Source: Fictibacillus sp. BK138 (GTDB taxonomy: Bacteria > Bacillota > Bacilli > Bacillales > Fictibacillaceae). From it: DNA of 64,000 bases. Each line of letters opens with the position of its first letter. Within the stretch, counting starts at the first letter, position 1. The notes below the pieces were generated by a model that ran no database searches, was not told the DNA's origin, and saw only the letters and a list, made by a program, of their open reading frames with translations. The position numbers were made by a program, and so were the translations under genes. The stretch is taken from the NCBI RefSeq assembly GCF_004216955.1, contig NZ_SGXL01000003.1, positions 62,001 to 126,000 of the forward strand. Direction: 5' to 3'. Positions 8,599-17,134 of this stretch are shown here, one piece after another.

Positions 8599-9060
8599 CT
8601 AGTCCCTATTAAATTTAAATGGAATTCCCTTAAAATAATCTTTAGTAATGTCATGTGTTAGTCTCTCTAGTACGTCTTCAAAATTGATAAACTTTACTTC
8701 TTTGATCTCACAATCAAGCGGAATCAAATCAGATCCATCTCCAACATACTCTACAATAAACATCGTAGTTATTTGCTTTTTAAAACCTGTTCTCTTCGCG
8801 ATATCTTCATCAAACGAGAAACTTAATACTTCATCTAGTCGCTTGATTAACTTATACTGAGTCGAACCCGTTTCCTCTTTTAGTTCTCGTAAGATTGCAA
8901 CCTCTAGATCCTTATCAGTTTCTTCTACTCCACCTTTTGGGAAATCCCATTCACCCTTTATGTTCTTATTTGCATTTTTTATAGAACTTATCTTAACTTT
9001 ATGTACCAATAGAAACTTCGTTCCTTGAAAGATTATGGCCCCGACTGCATTTCTAACCAT
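8599..9060 (-). CDS. Nudix hydrolase
   Basis: A Nudix box is visible: GGVEETDKDLEVAILRELKE then ETG, containing the REL-EE core that binds magnesium; the first conserved glutamate of the consensus is a lysine here. Family members hydrolyse nucleoside diphosphate-linked compounds in the cytoplasm. An ATG at 9075 is possible, but the ATG at 9060 has GAAGG at a proper distance and overlaps the end of the upstream phosphatase gene, implying translational coupling. The pairing with a phosphatase suggests a nucleotide-salvage or clean-up role (inference). Confidence 0.85.
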   Translation of the reverse strand: MVRNAVGAIIFQGTKFLLVHKVKISSIKNANKNIKGEWDFPKGGVEETDKDLEVAILRELKEETGSTQYKLIKRLDEVLSFSFDEDIAKRTGFKKQITTMFIVEYVGDGSDLIPLDCEIKEVKFINFEDVLERLTHDITKDYFKGIPFKFNRD

Positions 9061-9682
9061 TCTGTACGCCTTCATTTAGGTGCTCTACATCTCCTTCTAG
9101 CTTAATTTCTAATTGATTGCCATGAACCTCAACGACCGTTAGGCTGGTATCATGTATGTGTGGGGGATTCCACAGATCCGCGATAGATAATCTTTTACAT
9201 TGTGATAATAATGCCTTGATAAAAACGGAATGTGTAACGATTAGAATATCTCCTTTATCATGTTTTGATAAGATCTTATTCAAAAAACGATTTACTCTCT
9301 CTTGCAGCTGGTAGAAATCCTCCCCTGATGAGGTAGTGTAAAGGTGTGGTGTGTTCCAAAAGGCTGAGTATTCATCCGGATATTGCCCTTTTACGTAGTC
9401 GTGCGTTTGTCCTTCCCAATCTCCTAGGTTTATCTCCCTAAGGTTTTCATCTTCTATAATCTCCTGTTCCCTTTCACCTCTGATTAGCTCAGCAGTTATT
9501 AGGGTTCGTCTACTGGGGCTAGCATAGATAGATTGAAATTCTAAATCCCTTAACCTACTACCAAGTGATAAAGCATTTTTAACTCCATTTTTTGTGAGGT
9601 CGGAGTCTTTCCATCCCTGAAGTTTTTGTTGTGTATTCCATATAGTTTCACCATGCCTTGTGACAAATAGCCGTAGCAACAA
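9053..9682 (-). CDS. Histidine phosphatase family protein (phosphoglycerate mutase-like)
   Basis: The catalytic RHG motif appears at the N-terminus (RLFVTRHGETIWN), followed by the conserved LTKNG, a second arginine region (IYASPSRRTLITAE) and the late histidine (ILIVTHSVFIKALL). This is the two-histidine phosphatase fold, acting on phosphorylated small molecules. I choose TTG at 9682: AGAGGGG lies six bases upstream of it, whereas the ATG at 9688 abuts the ribosome site and the reading from 9784 has none. About 209 residues, the usual size. It overlaps the Nudix gene. Confidence 0.85.
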   Translation of the reverse strand: MLLRLFVTRHGETIWNTQQKLQGWKDSDLTKNGVKNALSLGSRLRDLEFQSIYASPSRRTLITAELIRGEREQEIIEDENLREINLGDWEGQTHDYVKGQYPDEYSAFWNTPHLYTTSSGEDFYQLQERVNRFLNKILSKHDKGDILIVTHSVFIKALLSQCKRLSIADLWNPPHIHDTSLTVVEVHGNQLEIKLEGDVEHLNEGVQNG

Positions 9683-9901
9683 ATTCATCCCCTCTACTGT
9701 AAGAAACATTTTTAACAATTTGAACAGAGAAGTTTGTTTCAAAATTAAACAAGTAATTAAAAAAGATACTATTTTCCGAAACAAATTGAGTTCCAGTCAC
9801 TCCATAACGACTGCTCAAATTGAGTAAAGATTGAACACATATTTAGGTAAGTTTGTTTTTAATACACAAAACTATACACTCTTGCCCTTATTTTCTATTT
9901 C

Positions 9902-10429
9902 TTAGCGATAAGAACTGATCATTGTTAATTTAAGTGTTTTACTATCAAATTCTAACTCCAACTGATTGTCCCAGTTGAGAAATTCATGAGAAGTTATTGA
10001 TAATTTGTTTTCCGTCCAACTATGGAATCTAATTGTGTCCATTTCTATTGGACTCTCCACCATCTTCTTATCTATTAATGTCGACCCAATAATTTCAATG
10101 TAATAGTCATCAGCGATTAGGAAATCTCCTGATGGTGTTACGGTCAGACTCTGATACTGAGGCTGCGTTTCATATTCCGTTAACTTTCCGTTAAGACGGT
10201 CGAGCTGATAAAAGTAATCAGATGTAAGGACCAAAACACTATTATGCTTTTTCGAGATCGCAAGTGCTCTTGGTGAACCCCTGAATACACCACACCATTC
10301 CGTAAAGTCTTCATTTTCAAATTTCACCCATGTCCAATCTTGGGAGTTCCAGGGACTTGAAATATCATACGTCTTCTCTAAGTATTGTCCCGAGTACGGT
10401 AGGTGTATCAATTTTGCCTTTGATATCAT
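9902..10429 (-). CDS. Uncharacterised 175-aa protein, beta-propeller-like
   Basis: The sequence is strand-rich with repeated units (ALAISKKHNSVLVLTSDYFY; SLTVTPSGDFLIADDYYIEI) that resemble blades of a beta-propeller, though only a few blades would fit. No signal peptide. The ATG has AGGAGG eight bases upstream. It diverges from the ECF sigma gene. No function can be assigned. Confidence 0.65.
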   Translation of the reverse strand: MISKAKLIHLPYSGQYLEKTYDISSPWNSQDWTWVKFENEDFTEWCGVFRGSPRALAISKKHNSVLVLTSDYFYQLDRLNGKLTEYETQPQYQSLTVTPSGDFLIADDYYIEIIGSTLIDKKMVESPIEMDTIRFHSWTENKLSITSHEFLNWDNQLELEFDSKTLKLTMISSYR

Positions 10430-10475
10430 TTTTCCATCCTCCTGAACATATCCATAACTTCTATTATTTTTAAAC

Positions 10476-10522
10476 TTCCCAATTGATTACATATATAATA
10501 TTATAAAATGCCCAGTCAGTTT
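10476..10522 (+). promoter_or_regulatory. Sigma-factor gene promoter region with operator-like 18-mer
   Basis: AAAATGCCCAGTCAGTTT (10505-10522) follows directly after TATTAT (10499-10504); a weak -35 (TTCCCA) lies 17 bp upstream. Same 18-mer type as six other sites. Confidence 0.55.
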
Positions 10523-10594
10523 TTTAAATAAATATTATTTAATTGAATCCTACTTTTTATTATTTACGACTATTAATTGGAAGGAGAGATTGTA

Positions 10595-11152
10595 ATGGAG
10601 AAATCAAAATTATTAATGGAGAGAATACGAGATGGTGATGACTCTGCATTTACTAAACTAGTTCAACCTTTAATAGATAAGGCATATAAAACAGCTTTTT
10701 TCATCGTGGGCTCAAGGGTAGATGCAGAAGATGTGGTTCAAAATTCACTAATCGAATCTTATTCAAATATTATTTCGAGTGATAAAATAAATAATTTCCC
10801 GGCTTGGTTCCATAAACTTGTATCTCGGCGGTCGATTGACATGCTGAGGAAGGAAAAAAGAAGGAATCTTGATATTGGAGATAACGATTCCTTTCAAAGT
10901 AACCGGCCGAATCCATTTGAAGAAGTTATTGCAACAGAAACGAATAATGAAGTAAGAATGGCAATTGATTCACTAGAGAATGCAGATTATCAAAGAGTAC
11001 TAGTCATGTATTACTATCAGGAACTCCAAGTTTCTGAAATTGCAGAAATATTGGACGTGAACGTATCAACCGTGAAAACTCATCTTAGAAGAGCAAGAGA
11101 AGTACTAAGTAGAAATTTCATCTTAAGGAAAGGGATGGAGGCGTGCAAATGA
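10595..11152 (+). CDS. ECF-type RNA polymerase sigma factor
   Basis: 185 residues. Region 2 is seen at the N-terminus (DAEDVVQNSLIESY, then FPAWFHKLVSRRSIDMLRKE) and region 4 at the C-terminus (YQELQVSEIAEILDVNVSTV then KTHLRRAR), the HTH that reads the -35 element. It would direct RNA polymerase to a small stress regulon. ATG at 10595 has AAGGAG at 10581-10586; the TTG at 10577 is rejected. The stop overlaps the start of the next gene (ATGA at 11149-11152), typical of a sigma/anti-sigma pair. Confidence 0.93.
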   Translation: MEKSKLLMERIRDGDDSAFTKLVQPLIDKAYKTAFFIVGSRVDAEDVVQNSLIESYSNIISSDKINNFPAWFHKLVSRRSIDMLRKEKRRNLDIGDNDSFQSNRPNPFEEVIATETNNEVRMAIDSLENADYQRVLVMYYYQELQVSEIAEILDVNVSTVKTHLRRAREVLSRNFILRKGMEACK

Positions 11153-12267
11153 AAAATATTGACAGGAAGCTAAAAGAAGAGATACATACTAAGTTAGAAC
11201 AAATTGATGTTCCAAAAAGTCTTTATAAGTTTATCGAAACAGTACCAAGTACAGTGAAAAAAAACAAAATAGATGAGAAAATGAATAAGAATACATTGAA
11301 TTACACCTCTAATAATAAAGCCAAATGGTTGAGAAAAAAAAGGATTACTTTTTCATTAGCCTTTGTTGCAACTTTTTGTCTTTTCATTGGAGGTGCATTT
11401 GTTTCTCCATCTGTAGCACAAATGGCTTCTACTATTCCGTATCTAAATTTAATATTTGAAAATAAGCTTGATGCTAAACCACTAAATCAAGAAATTACTC
11501 AAGCACTATATAATAAAGAATATAAAAATGTAGGTGTTCGTGTCAGTATTAAAGATAAAGAGGTAGAAGTTATGGTTATCGATTCGGAAGAATACTACAC
11601 CGAAGTGAAATCACCTATTAAAGATCTGATTAAAGATATATTGAAGGCAAGAAATGAGGAGAATTATAAGATAAATGTTTTAAATGATCCAGTCCTAGCT
11701 CAAGAATGGAGCAAAATGAATAATCCGACAGAACAAGATGAAGAGTTTAAGAAGGTTATGGATTTAGCCTCTAGAGTGCTAAAAAAATACGGATATAACT
11801 CTTTTGGACACGAAACCGGGAAAGAAGAGGGATTATTTTATTTGCAACTACCGAATACAGAGACAAGGGTTAAAGAGATTCTAAATGAAATTAATGAAAG
11901 GTTAAAGCAAGAGCAAATGGAAGAATACTCATTCAAAGTACACTTCTATGATCCAAAGATTAAAGAACGAGAAGAAAGATTAGAGCCTTTGTATAGAACA
12001 ATTACTAAGGGTTTGACTGCAGACACTGACTTTAAAGTAGACGGAGTCGGATATTCCAATAAATCAAAAGAAAATTTCTACATTGAAATTAGAACAACTC
12101 TATCATCGGATGATCCAGATAAAGTAGAAGTAATAAATAAAATAAGGAACACAGTCGAAGACTTCCTTCATTCAGAACAAGCACTAAAGTTGATTAAAGA
12201 ATATAAATATAAAATCGTTATTTTTAGTAAAGATAAAGAGGCATTGAAAATATTAACTAATAAATAG
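11149..12267 (+). CDS. Membrane-anchored anti-sigma factor, DUF4030/DUF4179-like
   Basis: 372 residues with ~65 cytoplasmic residues, a single membrane segment (ITFSLAFVATFCLFIGGAFV), and a long extracellular part. The cytoplasmic part would hold the sigma factor encoded just upstream; the outer part would sense the signal. The C-terminal ~120 residues repeat strand-helix units (DPDKVEVINKIRNTVEDFLH) and resemble DUF4030 (recalled, moderate certainty). The ATG at 11149 has GGAGG at 11137-11141 and overlaps the sigma stop by four bases, so translation is coupled. Confidence 0.82.
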   Translation: MKNIDRKLKEEIHTKLEQIDVPKSLYKFIETVPSTVKKNKIDEKMNKNTLNYTSNNKAKWLRKKRITFSLAFVATFCLFIGGAFVSPSVAQMASTIPYLNLIFENKLDAKPLNQEITQALYNKEYKNVGVRVSIKDKEVEVMVIDSEEYYTEVKSPIKDLIKDILKARNEENYKINVLNDPVLAQEWSKMNNPTEQDEEFKKVMDLASRVLKKYGYNSFGHETGKEEGLFYLQLPNTETRVKEILNEINERLKQEQMEEYSFKVHFYDPKIKEREERLEPLYRTITKGLTADTDFKVDGVGYSNKSKENFYIEIRTTLSSDDPDKVEVINKIRNTVEDFLHSEQALKLIKEYKYKIVIFSKDKEALKILTNK

Positions 12268-12330
12268 TCCCATAAACTCTAGTCAAAAAAAGGTATACAA
12301 CTAGAAAACTTCATAATTGAAAAGAAAAAA

Positions 12331-12355
12331 AGCACGCCAAAAGCGTGCTTTTTTT
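12331..12355 (+). terminator. Terminator of the sigma/anti-sigma operon
   Basis: AGCACGC (12331-12337) and GCGTGCT (12343-12349) around CAAAA, followed by a T run; also A-rich on the left, so it may work in both directions. Confidence 0.9.
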
Positions 12356-12398
12356 AATGAATTTAAACAGTTGTTAAACTTCCATATTACATTTTTTT

Positions 12399-12545
12399 AC
12401 CCCGACATCTTTCTCCCTTTGGTCAGCTGCATTTTAACAAGTGTAGCAGGTTTTGTTACTTGAAGAGGGTGATCAGGGTGAATACGGTCAAGAACGAGGT
12501 GAGAAGATTCAGTGGAAACTACACGGTATAAGCTGTAATAAGACT
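12399..12545 (-). pseudogene. Possible 3' remnant of an unidentified gene
   Basis: The minus strand has an open frame ending ATLVKMQLTKGRKMSG before a stop, with coding-like composition (VVSTESSHLVLDRIHPDHPL), but no start codon or ribosome site. I do not recognise it. It may be the tail of a deleted gene in the 270-bp gap. Confidence 0.25.
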
Positions 12546-12630
12546 ATTATCAAAACGATTCAATATAAATGGATAGTTATATAAAACCTTTTACGCATAA
12601 AATGTCGTAAAGTGCTTTTAAATATTCCTC

Positions 12631-13812
12631 TTAATCTCTTTTGTTTAAGAGGGTGCGTTCTAATTCCTTAATTGCCATATGATACAGGTCGAATTCTTCC
12701 TTTTCAAGACTAATCTCACCATAGCGAACTCTTTCATATCCCGCTAGGACCACTTCTGCGTTTAATCCGGCTAGGTGTAACCTCCTAAACCATATCGAAG
12801 GCGATTCCGCTATCTTCCTGCCATACCCCATTTTTTCCATCTTCTTCTCAAACTTCAAAAATTTCATTCTAGTACGATCGTTTGAGTATAACCACTTTTT
12901 TTGTTTAGACTTAATATTTCGAGGTTCTGGAATAGTCGCTAAGGAAACCATGGTTCCACTAGATATTTTATTCACCCGTTTTCGATAGACCAAAAACAAT
13001 AACAAAATCATTAAGAGTAATAAAGCAATACATACCCAATAGAAAGCTGTTGGAATTCTGTATGATACTTCCGATAAAACGACCTCCGTACCATCCCCCT
13101 CCCCTATTGTTTTTGAAGGTACATAGTCTTTTTTGAAGAGGTTAATAATGGGGATGAATATATAAGTAAAAACAAACCAGACCGGTATATAGAGGACGTA
13201 ATACAACAAAAGAAGAATTCCATCTATAGAATGAACATAGAATCGCTTCAATGGTTCTATCATGACAAAACTACACACACCGATCAGAATGACTATAAAA
13301 GGCACCTTGAATTCATTCCATACGTTTTTGTCTTCTTTAGGAATAGTGAAATAAATACCTATTTTCATTCCTACCAACAAAGCGAACTGTAATCCGATGA
13401 TACCCAAAAGAAGGGTAAGCCCTTGCTTCATCAAAAAGATATACCCAACGACCACCACTAAATTCAAAGCTAACACTGCCTCAATATTTGATTCAAGTTC
13501 CCCCATCCACTTATTTCTACTTCTTACCGCCAAAAATAGTGAAAAAGGAATAGAGAATAGGAACGAAGAAGTGACCAACCACGAAACCACAAAAGTCATG
13601 GATATGATCACCGTATACTGAAGAGGTAAAGATAATTTGAAAAAACAATTCAGAAATCCACTTATGGAGATCACCAAGGTATATGAAAGAATTAGTAACA
13701 ACAGCTCATACCAAGAAAATTGATCTGAGAAAGGTGCATAGATTGAATATAAAAGAAGTACTTCAGGCAGTTGGTATATCGCCAATATTAAAACTTTCCT
13801 GCTCTTCATCAT
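12631..13812 (-). CDS. DUF4129-type membrane protein of the MoxR operon
   Basis: 393 residues with about eight hydrophobic segments in the first 280 residues, then a cytoplasmic tail. The tail (ESPSIWFRRLHLAGLNAEVV, ERVRYGE, KELERTLL) matches the DUF4129 domain usually found third after MoxR and DUF58, although here there is no transglutaminase domain. The start lies four bases inside the end of the DUF58 gene and its GGAGGTG ribosome site sits in that gene's last codons. Probable role: membrane part of a MoxR-dependent maturation system for envelope proteins (family inference). Confidence 0.8.
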   Translation of the reverse strand: MMKSRKVLILAIYQLPEVLLLYSIYAPFSDQFSWYELLLLILSYTLVISISGFLNCFFKLSLPLQYTVIISMTFVVSWLVTSSFLFSIPFSLFLAVRSRNKWMGELESNIEAVLALNLVVVVGYIFLMKQGLTLLLGIIGLQFALLVGMKIGIYFTIPKEDKNVWNEFKVPFIVILIGVCSFVMIEPLKRFYVHSIDGILLLLYYVLYIPVWFVFTYIFIPIINLFKKDYVPSKTIGEGDGTEVVLSEVSYRIPTAFYWVCIALLLLMILLLFLVYRKRVNKISSGTMVSLATIPEPRNIKSKQKKWLYSNDRTRMKFLKFEKKMEKMGYGRKIAESPSIWFRRLHLAGLNAEVVLAGYERVRYGEISLEKEEFDLYHMAIKELERTLLNKRD

Positions 13813-15017
13813 GTTAGCACCTCCAAAGAAGAGTATGATCGCAGCAGAGCGCCACCCTCACTATGATCTACATAAAAAACCTTTCCCCCTCTTCTGATCC
13901 ATCTGTTCATGATTCCTCTTGAGTCAGAATCTGATGGAATATGACCGAGGAGTATGATAAACGGAGTTGTGTATAAGTTTTGATCAATTCTCTTCCACAT
14001 AACATCCGGCATCACAGGAATGTTGAATCGATCGATACGAGCTAATCCTTCGAAGATCCTACTTAATTGATCCGGTCCACTTTCAGAAGATAGATGATAC
14101 AACCCAGAAGGACCTGGTACTCTAACATTTATGTATAACTCAAACGGGATTCCTTTTACAGTGGCATACTGGCACATGAATGCTAGATAACTGATCTCCC
14201 TTTCGATCGTATCAGTAGATTTTGTTCCTTTATGGTCGTGTTGGATGGTATACACGAACGTCCAATGATAGACCACTGACTTCTCAAAGAGTTTTGTCTG
14301 AAGTGTTCCTGTCCGAGCTGTTGCCTTCCAGTGCATTCTGTGAAAAGAGTCGCCTGATGTATAGTCCCTGTTCCCCGCTGGCAACGAGTCATTTTCATAA
14401 AGTGCAAACGGCCGAGATTTGTTTCCGCTTCCCTCTTGAAAGAGTTGTTCGATTCCCTGGACGATCATGGGGGAAGGATAAACGATGAACTCAAGCGGGA
14501 TCTGAGACTGATAGTTTAAGGTCGTTAAACTCGTCTGCATCGGATCATCAATCCGAAGTGTTAGGTTGGAGATTTTTGTGATTCCCCTCTTCTTCGCTAC
14601 AAAGGAGACCTTTTCTTCGTAGGCTGTTCTTTTATTAATTACAAAAGGTCGTGTTTGTTCGACCTTTCCATGTGGTTGTGAACCCACTTCGTTCAGAGAA
14701 CTGGATATAATATCGTGGTGAGAAAGAGTAACCTCACCGCGATAAGATGGCCACTTGCCCGTATGCACGAGCTTTATATAAAACTCGTCCTGATCTCCAG
14801 GAAAGAGACGATAAACCTGTTTGTTTTGTTCCACTCCTAGGTCTCTTGTTGATAATTTGAACTGCATAAGTGAGGTTGCATAAAGAAGGAGGATGATTAC
14901 CCCAAGACTAAATAGAAACGAGATCTCCTTGTAGAAACCGATGACCAAGACGAAAACACCTGCTGACATCAAAGCGACGAACAAAGGTTTGATCGTAATC
15001 TGTTGGTTCCAGTTCAT
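13809..15017 (-). CDS. DUF58 domain protein of the MoxR operon
   Basis: 402 residues with two hydrophobic segments near the N-terminus (FVALMSAGVFVLVIGF and FLFSLGVIILLLYATSL), then a long soluble domain. The DUF58 hallmark is visible around residues 205-240: ENDSLPAGNRDYTSGDSF then RMHWKATARTG. DUF58 proteins are von Willebrand-like adaptors working with MoxR ATPases. It begins two bases after the MoxR stop and overlaps the next gene, so the three are one operon. Confidence 0.9.
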   Translation of the reverse strand: MNWNQQITIKPLFVALMSAGVFVLVIGFYKEISFLFSLGVIILLLYATSLMQFKLSTRDLGVEQNKQVYRLFPGDQDEFYIKLVHTGKWPSYRGEVTLSHHDIISSSLNEVGSQPHGKVEQTRPFVINKRTAYEEKVSFVAKKRGITKISNLTLRIDDPMQTSLTTLNYQSQIPLEFIVYPSPMIVQGIEQLFQEGSGNKSRPFALYENDSLPAGNRDYTSGDSFHRMHWKATARTGTLQTKLFEKSVVYHWTFVYTIQHDHKGTKSTDTIEREISYLAFMCQYATVKGIPFELYINVRVPGPSGLYHLSSESGPDQLSRIFEGLARIDRFNIPVMPDVMWKRIDQNLYTTPFIILLGHIPSDSDSRGIMNRWIRRGGKVFYVDHSEGGALLRSYSSLEVLT

Positions 15018-15019
15018 AT

Positions 15020-15967
15020 CTATCTTCCTACCTCAGATTCTACCGGTACATCGATGGACTCTAGAATTTCCCTCAACACCTGTTCCTTTGTTTTTCGCAT
15101 AGTCCCTTCCATTGACAGGACTAGGCGATGAGAAAGAACGAAAGGAGCTACAAGCTGGACGTCATCCGGAGAAACGAACGTCCTGCCTTTCACGTAGGCA
15201 GATCCTTGAGCCGCTCTCATAAAAGCAAGCGTCCCACGGGGAGAAACACCGTTTTCGATATATGCATGTTGACGGGTCGCATGAACGATGGCTAATAAGT
15301 AGTTCTCGATCTCATCACTTACGAATACCTCTTGTACTTCTTGCTGCATCTCGAGTATATCTTCCAATGTGAACACGGGTTCAAGAAGGTCCTGCGGATT
15401 CTGCGCTCGGTACATATGTAGCATTTCCTTTTCTTCTGTGAAGTCCGGATAGCCTGATGGTAGTTTCATAAAGAACCGGTCAAGCTGCGCTTCGGGAAGC
15501 GGAAACGTCCCGTGTGATTCGATTGGATTTTGTGTCGCGATAACCAGAAATGGAGAAGGAAGCTTTAGGGTCTCCCCATCGATCGTCACTTGCCGCTCTT
15601 CCATTACTTCCAGGAGACTCGATTGTGCACGCGGAGTTGCTCGGTTGATTTCATCGGCTAGCAAGATATTTGTCATGACCGGCCCCGGGCGCATTTCAAA
15701 TTCCTGATGCTTAGGGTGAAAAAACTGAATTCCTGTAATATCTGCGGGCAGGATATCAGGAGTAAACTGGATGCGTTTAAAATCTCCGCCTATCAATCTA
15801 GCGAGACTCTTAGCGAGTACCGTCTTCCCTGTGCCAGGAACATCCTCTAATAGAAGGTGTCCTTTATTCACCAAAGAGATCATGGTCAGTTCGACCAAAT
15901 CATCTTTACCTGTCAGTACACTAGCAATAGCCTTTTTCACCAAGTTAACTTGATTCGTTATTTTCAT
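15020..15967 (-). CDS. MoxR-type AAA+ ATPase
   Basis: 315 residues. Walker A is EDVPGTGKT (41-49), Walker B ILLADEINRA (101-110), followed by the MoxR signature TPRAQSSLLEVMEERQVTID and sensor 1 (VIATQNPIE); the C-terminal lid is complete. MoxR ATPases are chaperone-like enzymes that activate or assemble partner complexes. First gene of the MoxR/DUF58/DUF4129 operon; the ATG has AGGAGG upstream and a strong promoter with the recurrent operator-like site. Confidence 0.95.
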   Translation of the reverse strand: MKITNQVNLVKKAIASVLTGKDDLVELTMISLVNKGHLLLEDVPGTGKTVLAKSLARLIGGDFKRIQFTPDILPADITGIQFFHPKHQEFEMRPGPVMTNILLADEINRATPRAQSSLLEVMEERQVTIDGETLKLPSPFLVIATQNPIESHGTFPLPEAQLDRFFMKLPSGYPDFTEEKEMLHMYRAQNPQDLLEPVFTLEDILEMQQEVQEVFVSDEIENYLLAIVHATRQHAYIENGVSPRGTLAFMRAAQGSAYVKGRTFVSPDDVQLVAPFVLSHRLVLSMEGTMRKTKEQVLREILESIDVPVESEVGR

Positions 15968-16003
15968 GTTGTCCTCCTGATTTCAATGTTACAACCAGTT
16001 AAA

Positions 16004-16050
16004 AAACTGAATGTATAGTTTATTTTAGAGGTGGTAAAATTTATTGTCAA
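16004..16050 (-). promoter_or_regulatory. MoxR operon promoter with 18-bp operator-like palindrome
   Basis: On the minus strand TTGACA (16045-16050), 17 bp, TAAAAT (16022-16027), then directly AAACTATACATTCAGTTT (16004-16021). A near-consensus sigma-A promoter with the recurrent 18-mer over the start site. Confidence 0.8.
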
Positions 16051-16198
16051 TTGTAGTTAAAGCTAAGTGTTAAATTTAACAGGAAGAGCCTGCTTATAGG
16101 ACGTATCATCTTCTTTAAAATCATCATAGGACAATAGAATTGTACCTGAATTTCCCAGCTATAAACTTCGGCTAATGGAATGTATTTTCATTTGCATT

Positions 16199-16247
16199 TT
16201 GAATAGAATCAATATTCCGGGTTTAAAATAAACTGTGAAGTCATTTT
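16199..16247 (+). promoter_or_regulatory. Promoter of the 102-aa membrane protein with operator-like 18-mer
   Basis: TTGAAT (16199-16204), 19 bp, TAAAAT (16224-16229), then directly AAACTGTGAAGTCATTTT (16230-16247). Same arrangement as at flgK, moxR and 17.0 kb. Confidence 0.6.
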
Positions 16248-16263
16248 ATTAAGGGTGGTATCT

Positions 16264-16572
16264 GTGAAAAATATAAAATATGGTTTATTCTCTCTTGCCT
16301 GTTTTGTGATATTTATTATCAACAATATTTATACTATCTACTTCTCAGATTGGTCCTTATCCACTCTGGAAAGAATCATTGGAATAATCCCGTATATATT
16401 AAACCTTGTTGGTGTAGTTTTTGGTATTATTTCAATAAATAAAGAAAGGTATAAATTTATTGGATTTTCAGGCTTTATATTAAATATAATATTCGCTTTT
16501 TTCTTCTGGTCATTCTTTTTTTCAATGGGGCCCGGAGGATTCTTTTTAGAAAAAATATTAAATTTATTTTAA
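16264..16572 (+). CDS. Small membrane protein, three TM segments
   Basis: 102 residues from a GTG at 16264, chosen because AGGGTGG lies five bases upstream; the GTG at 16255 is inside that ribosome site. Three hydrophobic stretches are seen (YGLFSLACFVIFIINNIY; IIPYILNLVGVVFGIISI; FSGFILNIIFAFFFWSFFF) with a short tail. No family assigned. It has its own promoter carrying the recurrent operator-like site. Confidence 0.6.
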   Translation: MKNIKYGLFSLACFVIFIINNIYTIYFSDWSLSTLERIIGIIPYILNLVGVVFGIISINKERYKFIGFSGFILNIIFAFFFWSFFFSMGPGGFFLEKILNLF

Positions 16573-16990
16573 TAGCATTAATATATAAAATAATTTAGAT
16601 TTTAAATAAAGAGTCAACATAAAATTTGACGGCAGAACTTTTTTTTACTAACTTTCCCATCTCAACCTCACTTTTATTTAAAAATGGCTATACATGTTTT
16701 GATAATTTTAATATACACACATGCGCATTTTAGTATAATTTATATTACGCCTCTCCTCCTTTGTAATGTACCCCAATGGTCTGTTTGTACTTGAACGTGT
16801 AAAGATTTCCTCTTTGAGAACGAACATATAACTATTCTTGAACGAAAAAAAGAAGATTTATATTGGTAAACAAGTTTTGCCCTCAAAAGAATTGATATTC
16901 GAGTATTTCCTTTCCTTTCTTTATTTACTAAGACTAATCTCCTATATATAGTTCCATTAGAGTGTTTTTGGTAATGTTTACCTTTTGTAA
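16573..16990. other. Intergenic stretch without a supported gene
   Basis: AT-rich. An 85-codon minus-strand frame (16740-16997) lacks a ribosome site and its start overlaps the -35 box of the 17.0-kb promoter; a second frame in the same strand (ending GYITKEERRN) suggests a decayed coding remnant at best. Confidence 0.4.
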
Positions 16991-17038
16991 TTGACATATT
17001 TTTATTAACTTAAATATAATAAACTGTATAGTCAGTTT
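16991..17038 (+). promoter_or_regulatory. Promoter of the secreted protein gene with perfect operator-like palindrome
   Basis: TTGACA (16991-16996), 18 bp, TATAAT (17015-17020), then directly AAACTGTATAGTCAGTTT (17021-17038), the best-formed member of the set with perfect AAACTG/CAGTTT half-sites. Confidence 0.85.
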
Positions 17039-17134
17039 TGATTTAATTGACTTAGATTCGACCAACAGTATATAAGAAAGGAGATTCAATCTAGCTACTC
17101 AAATCAAATATCAAACGCACTAGGAGATGATAAA

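Noticed and set aside
16740-16997. 85-codon minus-strand frame
   Set aside because: No ribosome site, start overlaps the -35 box of the 17.0-kb promoter, odd composition; at best a decayed remnant.
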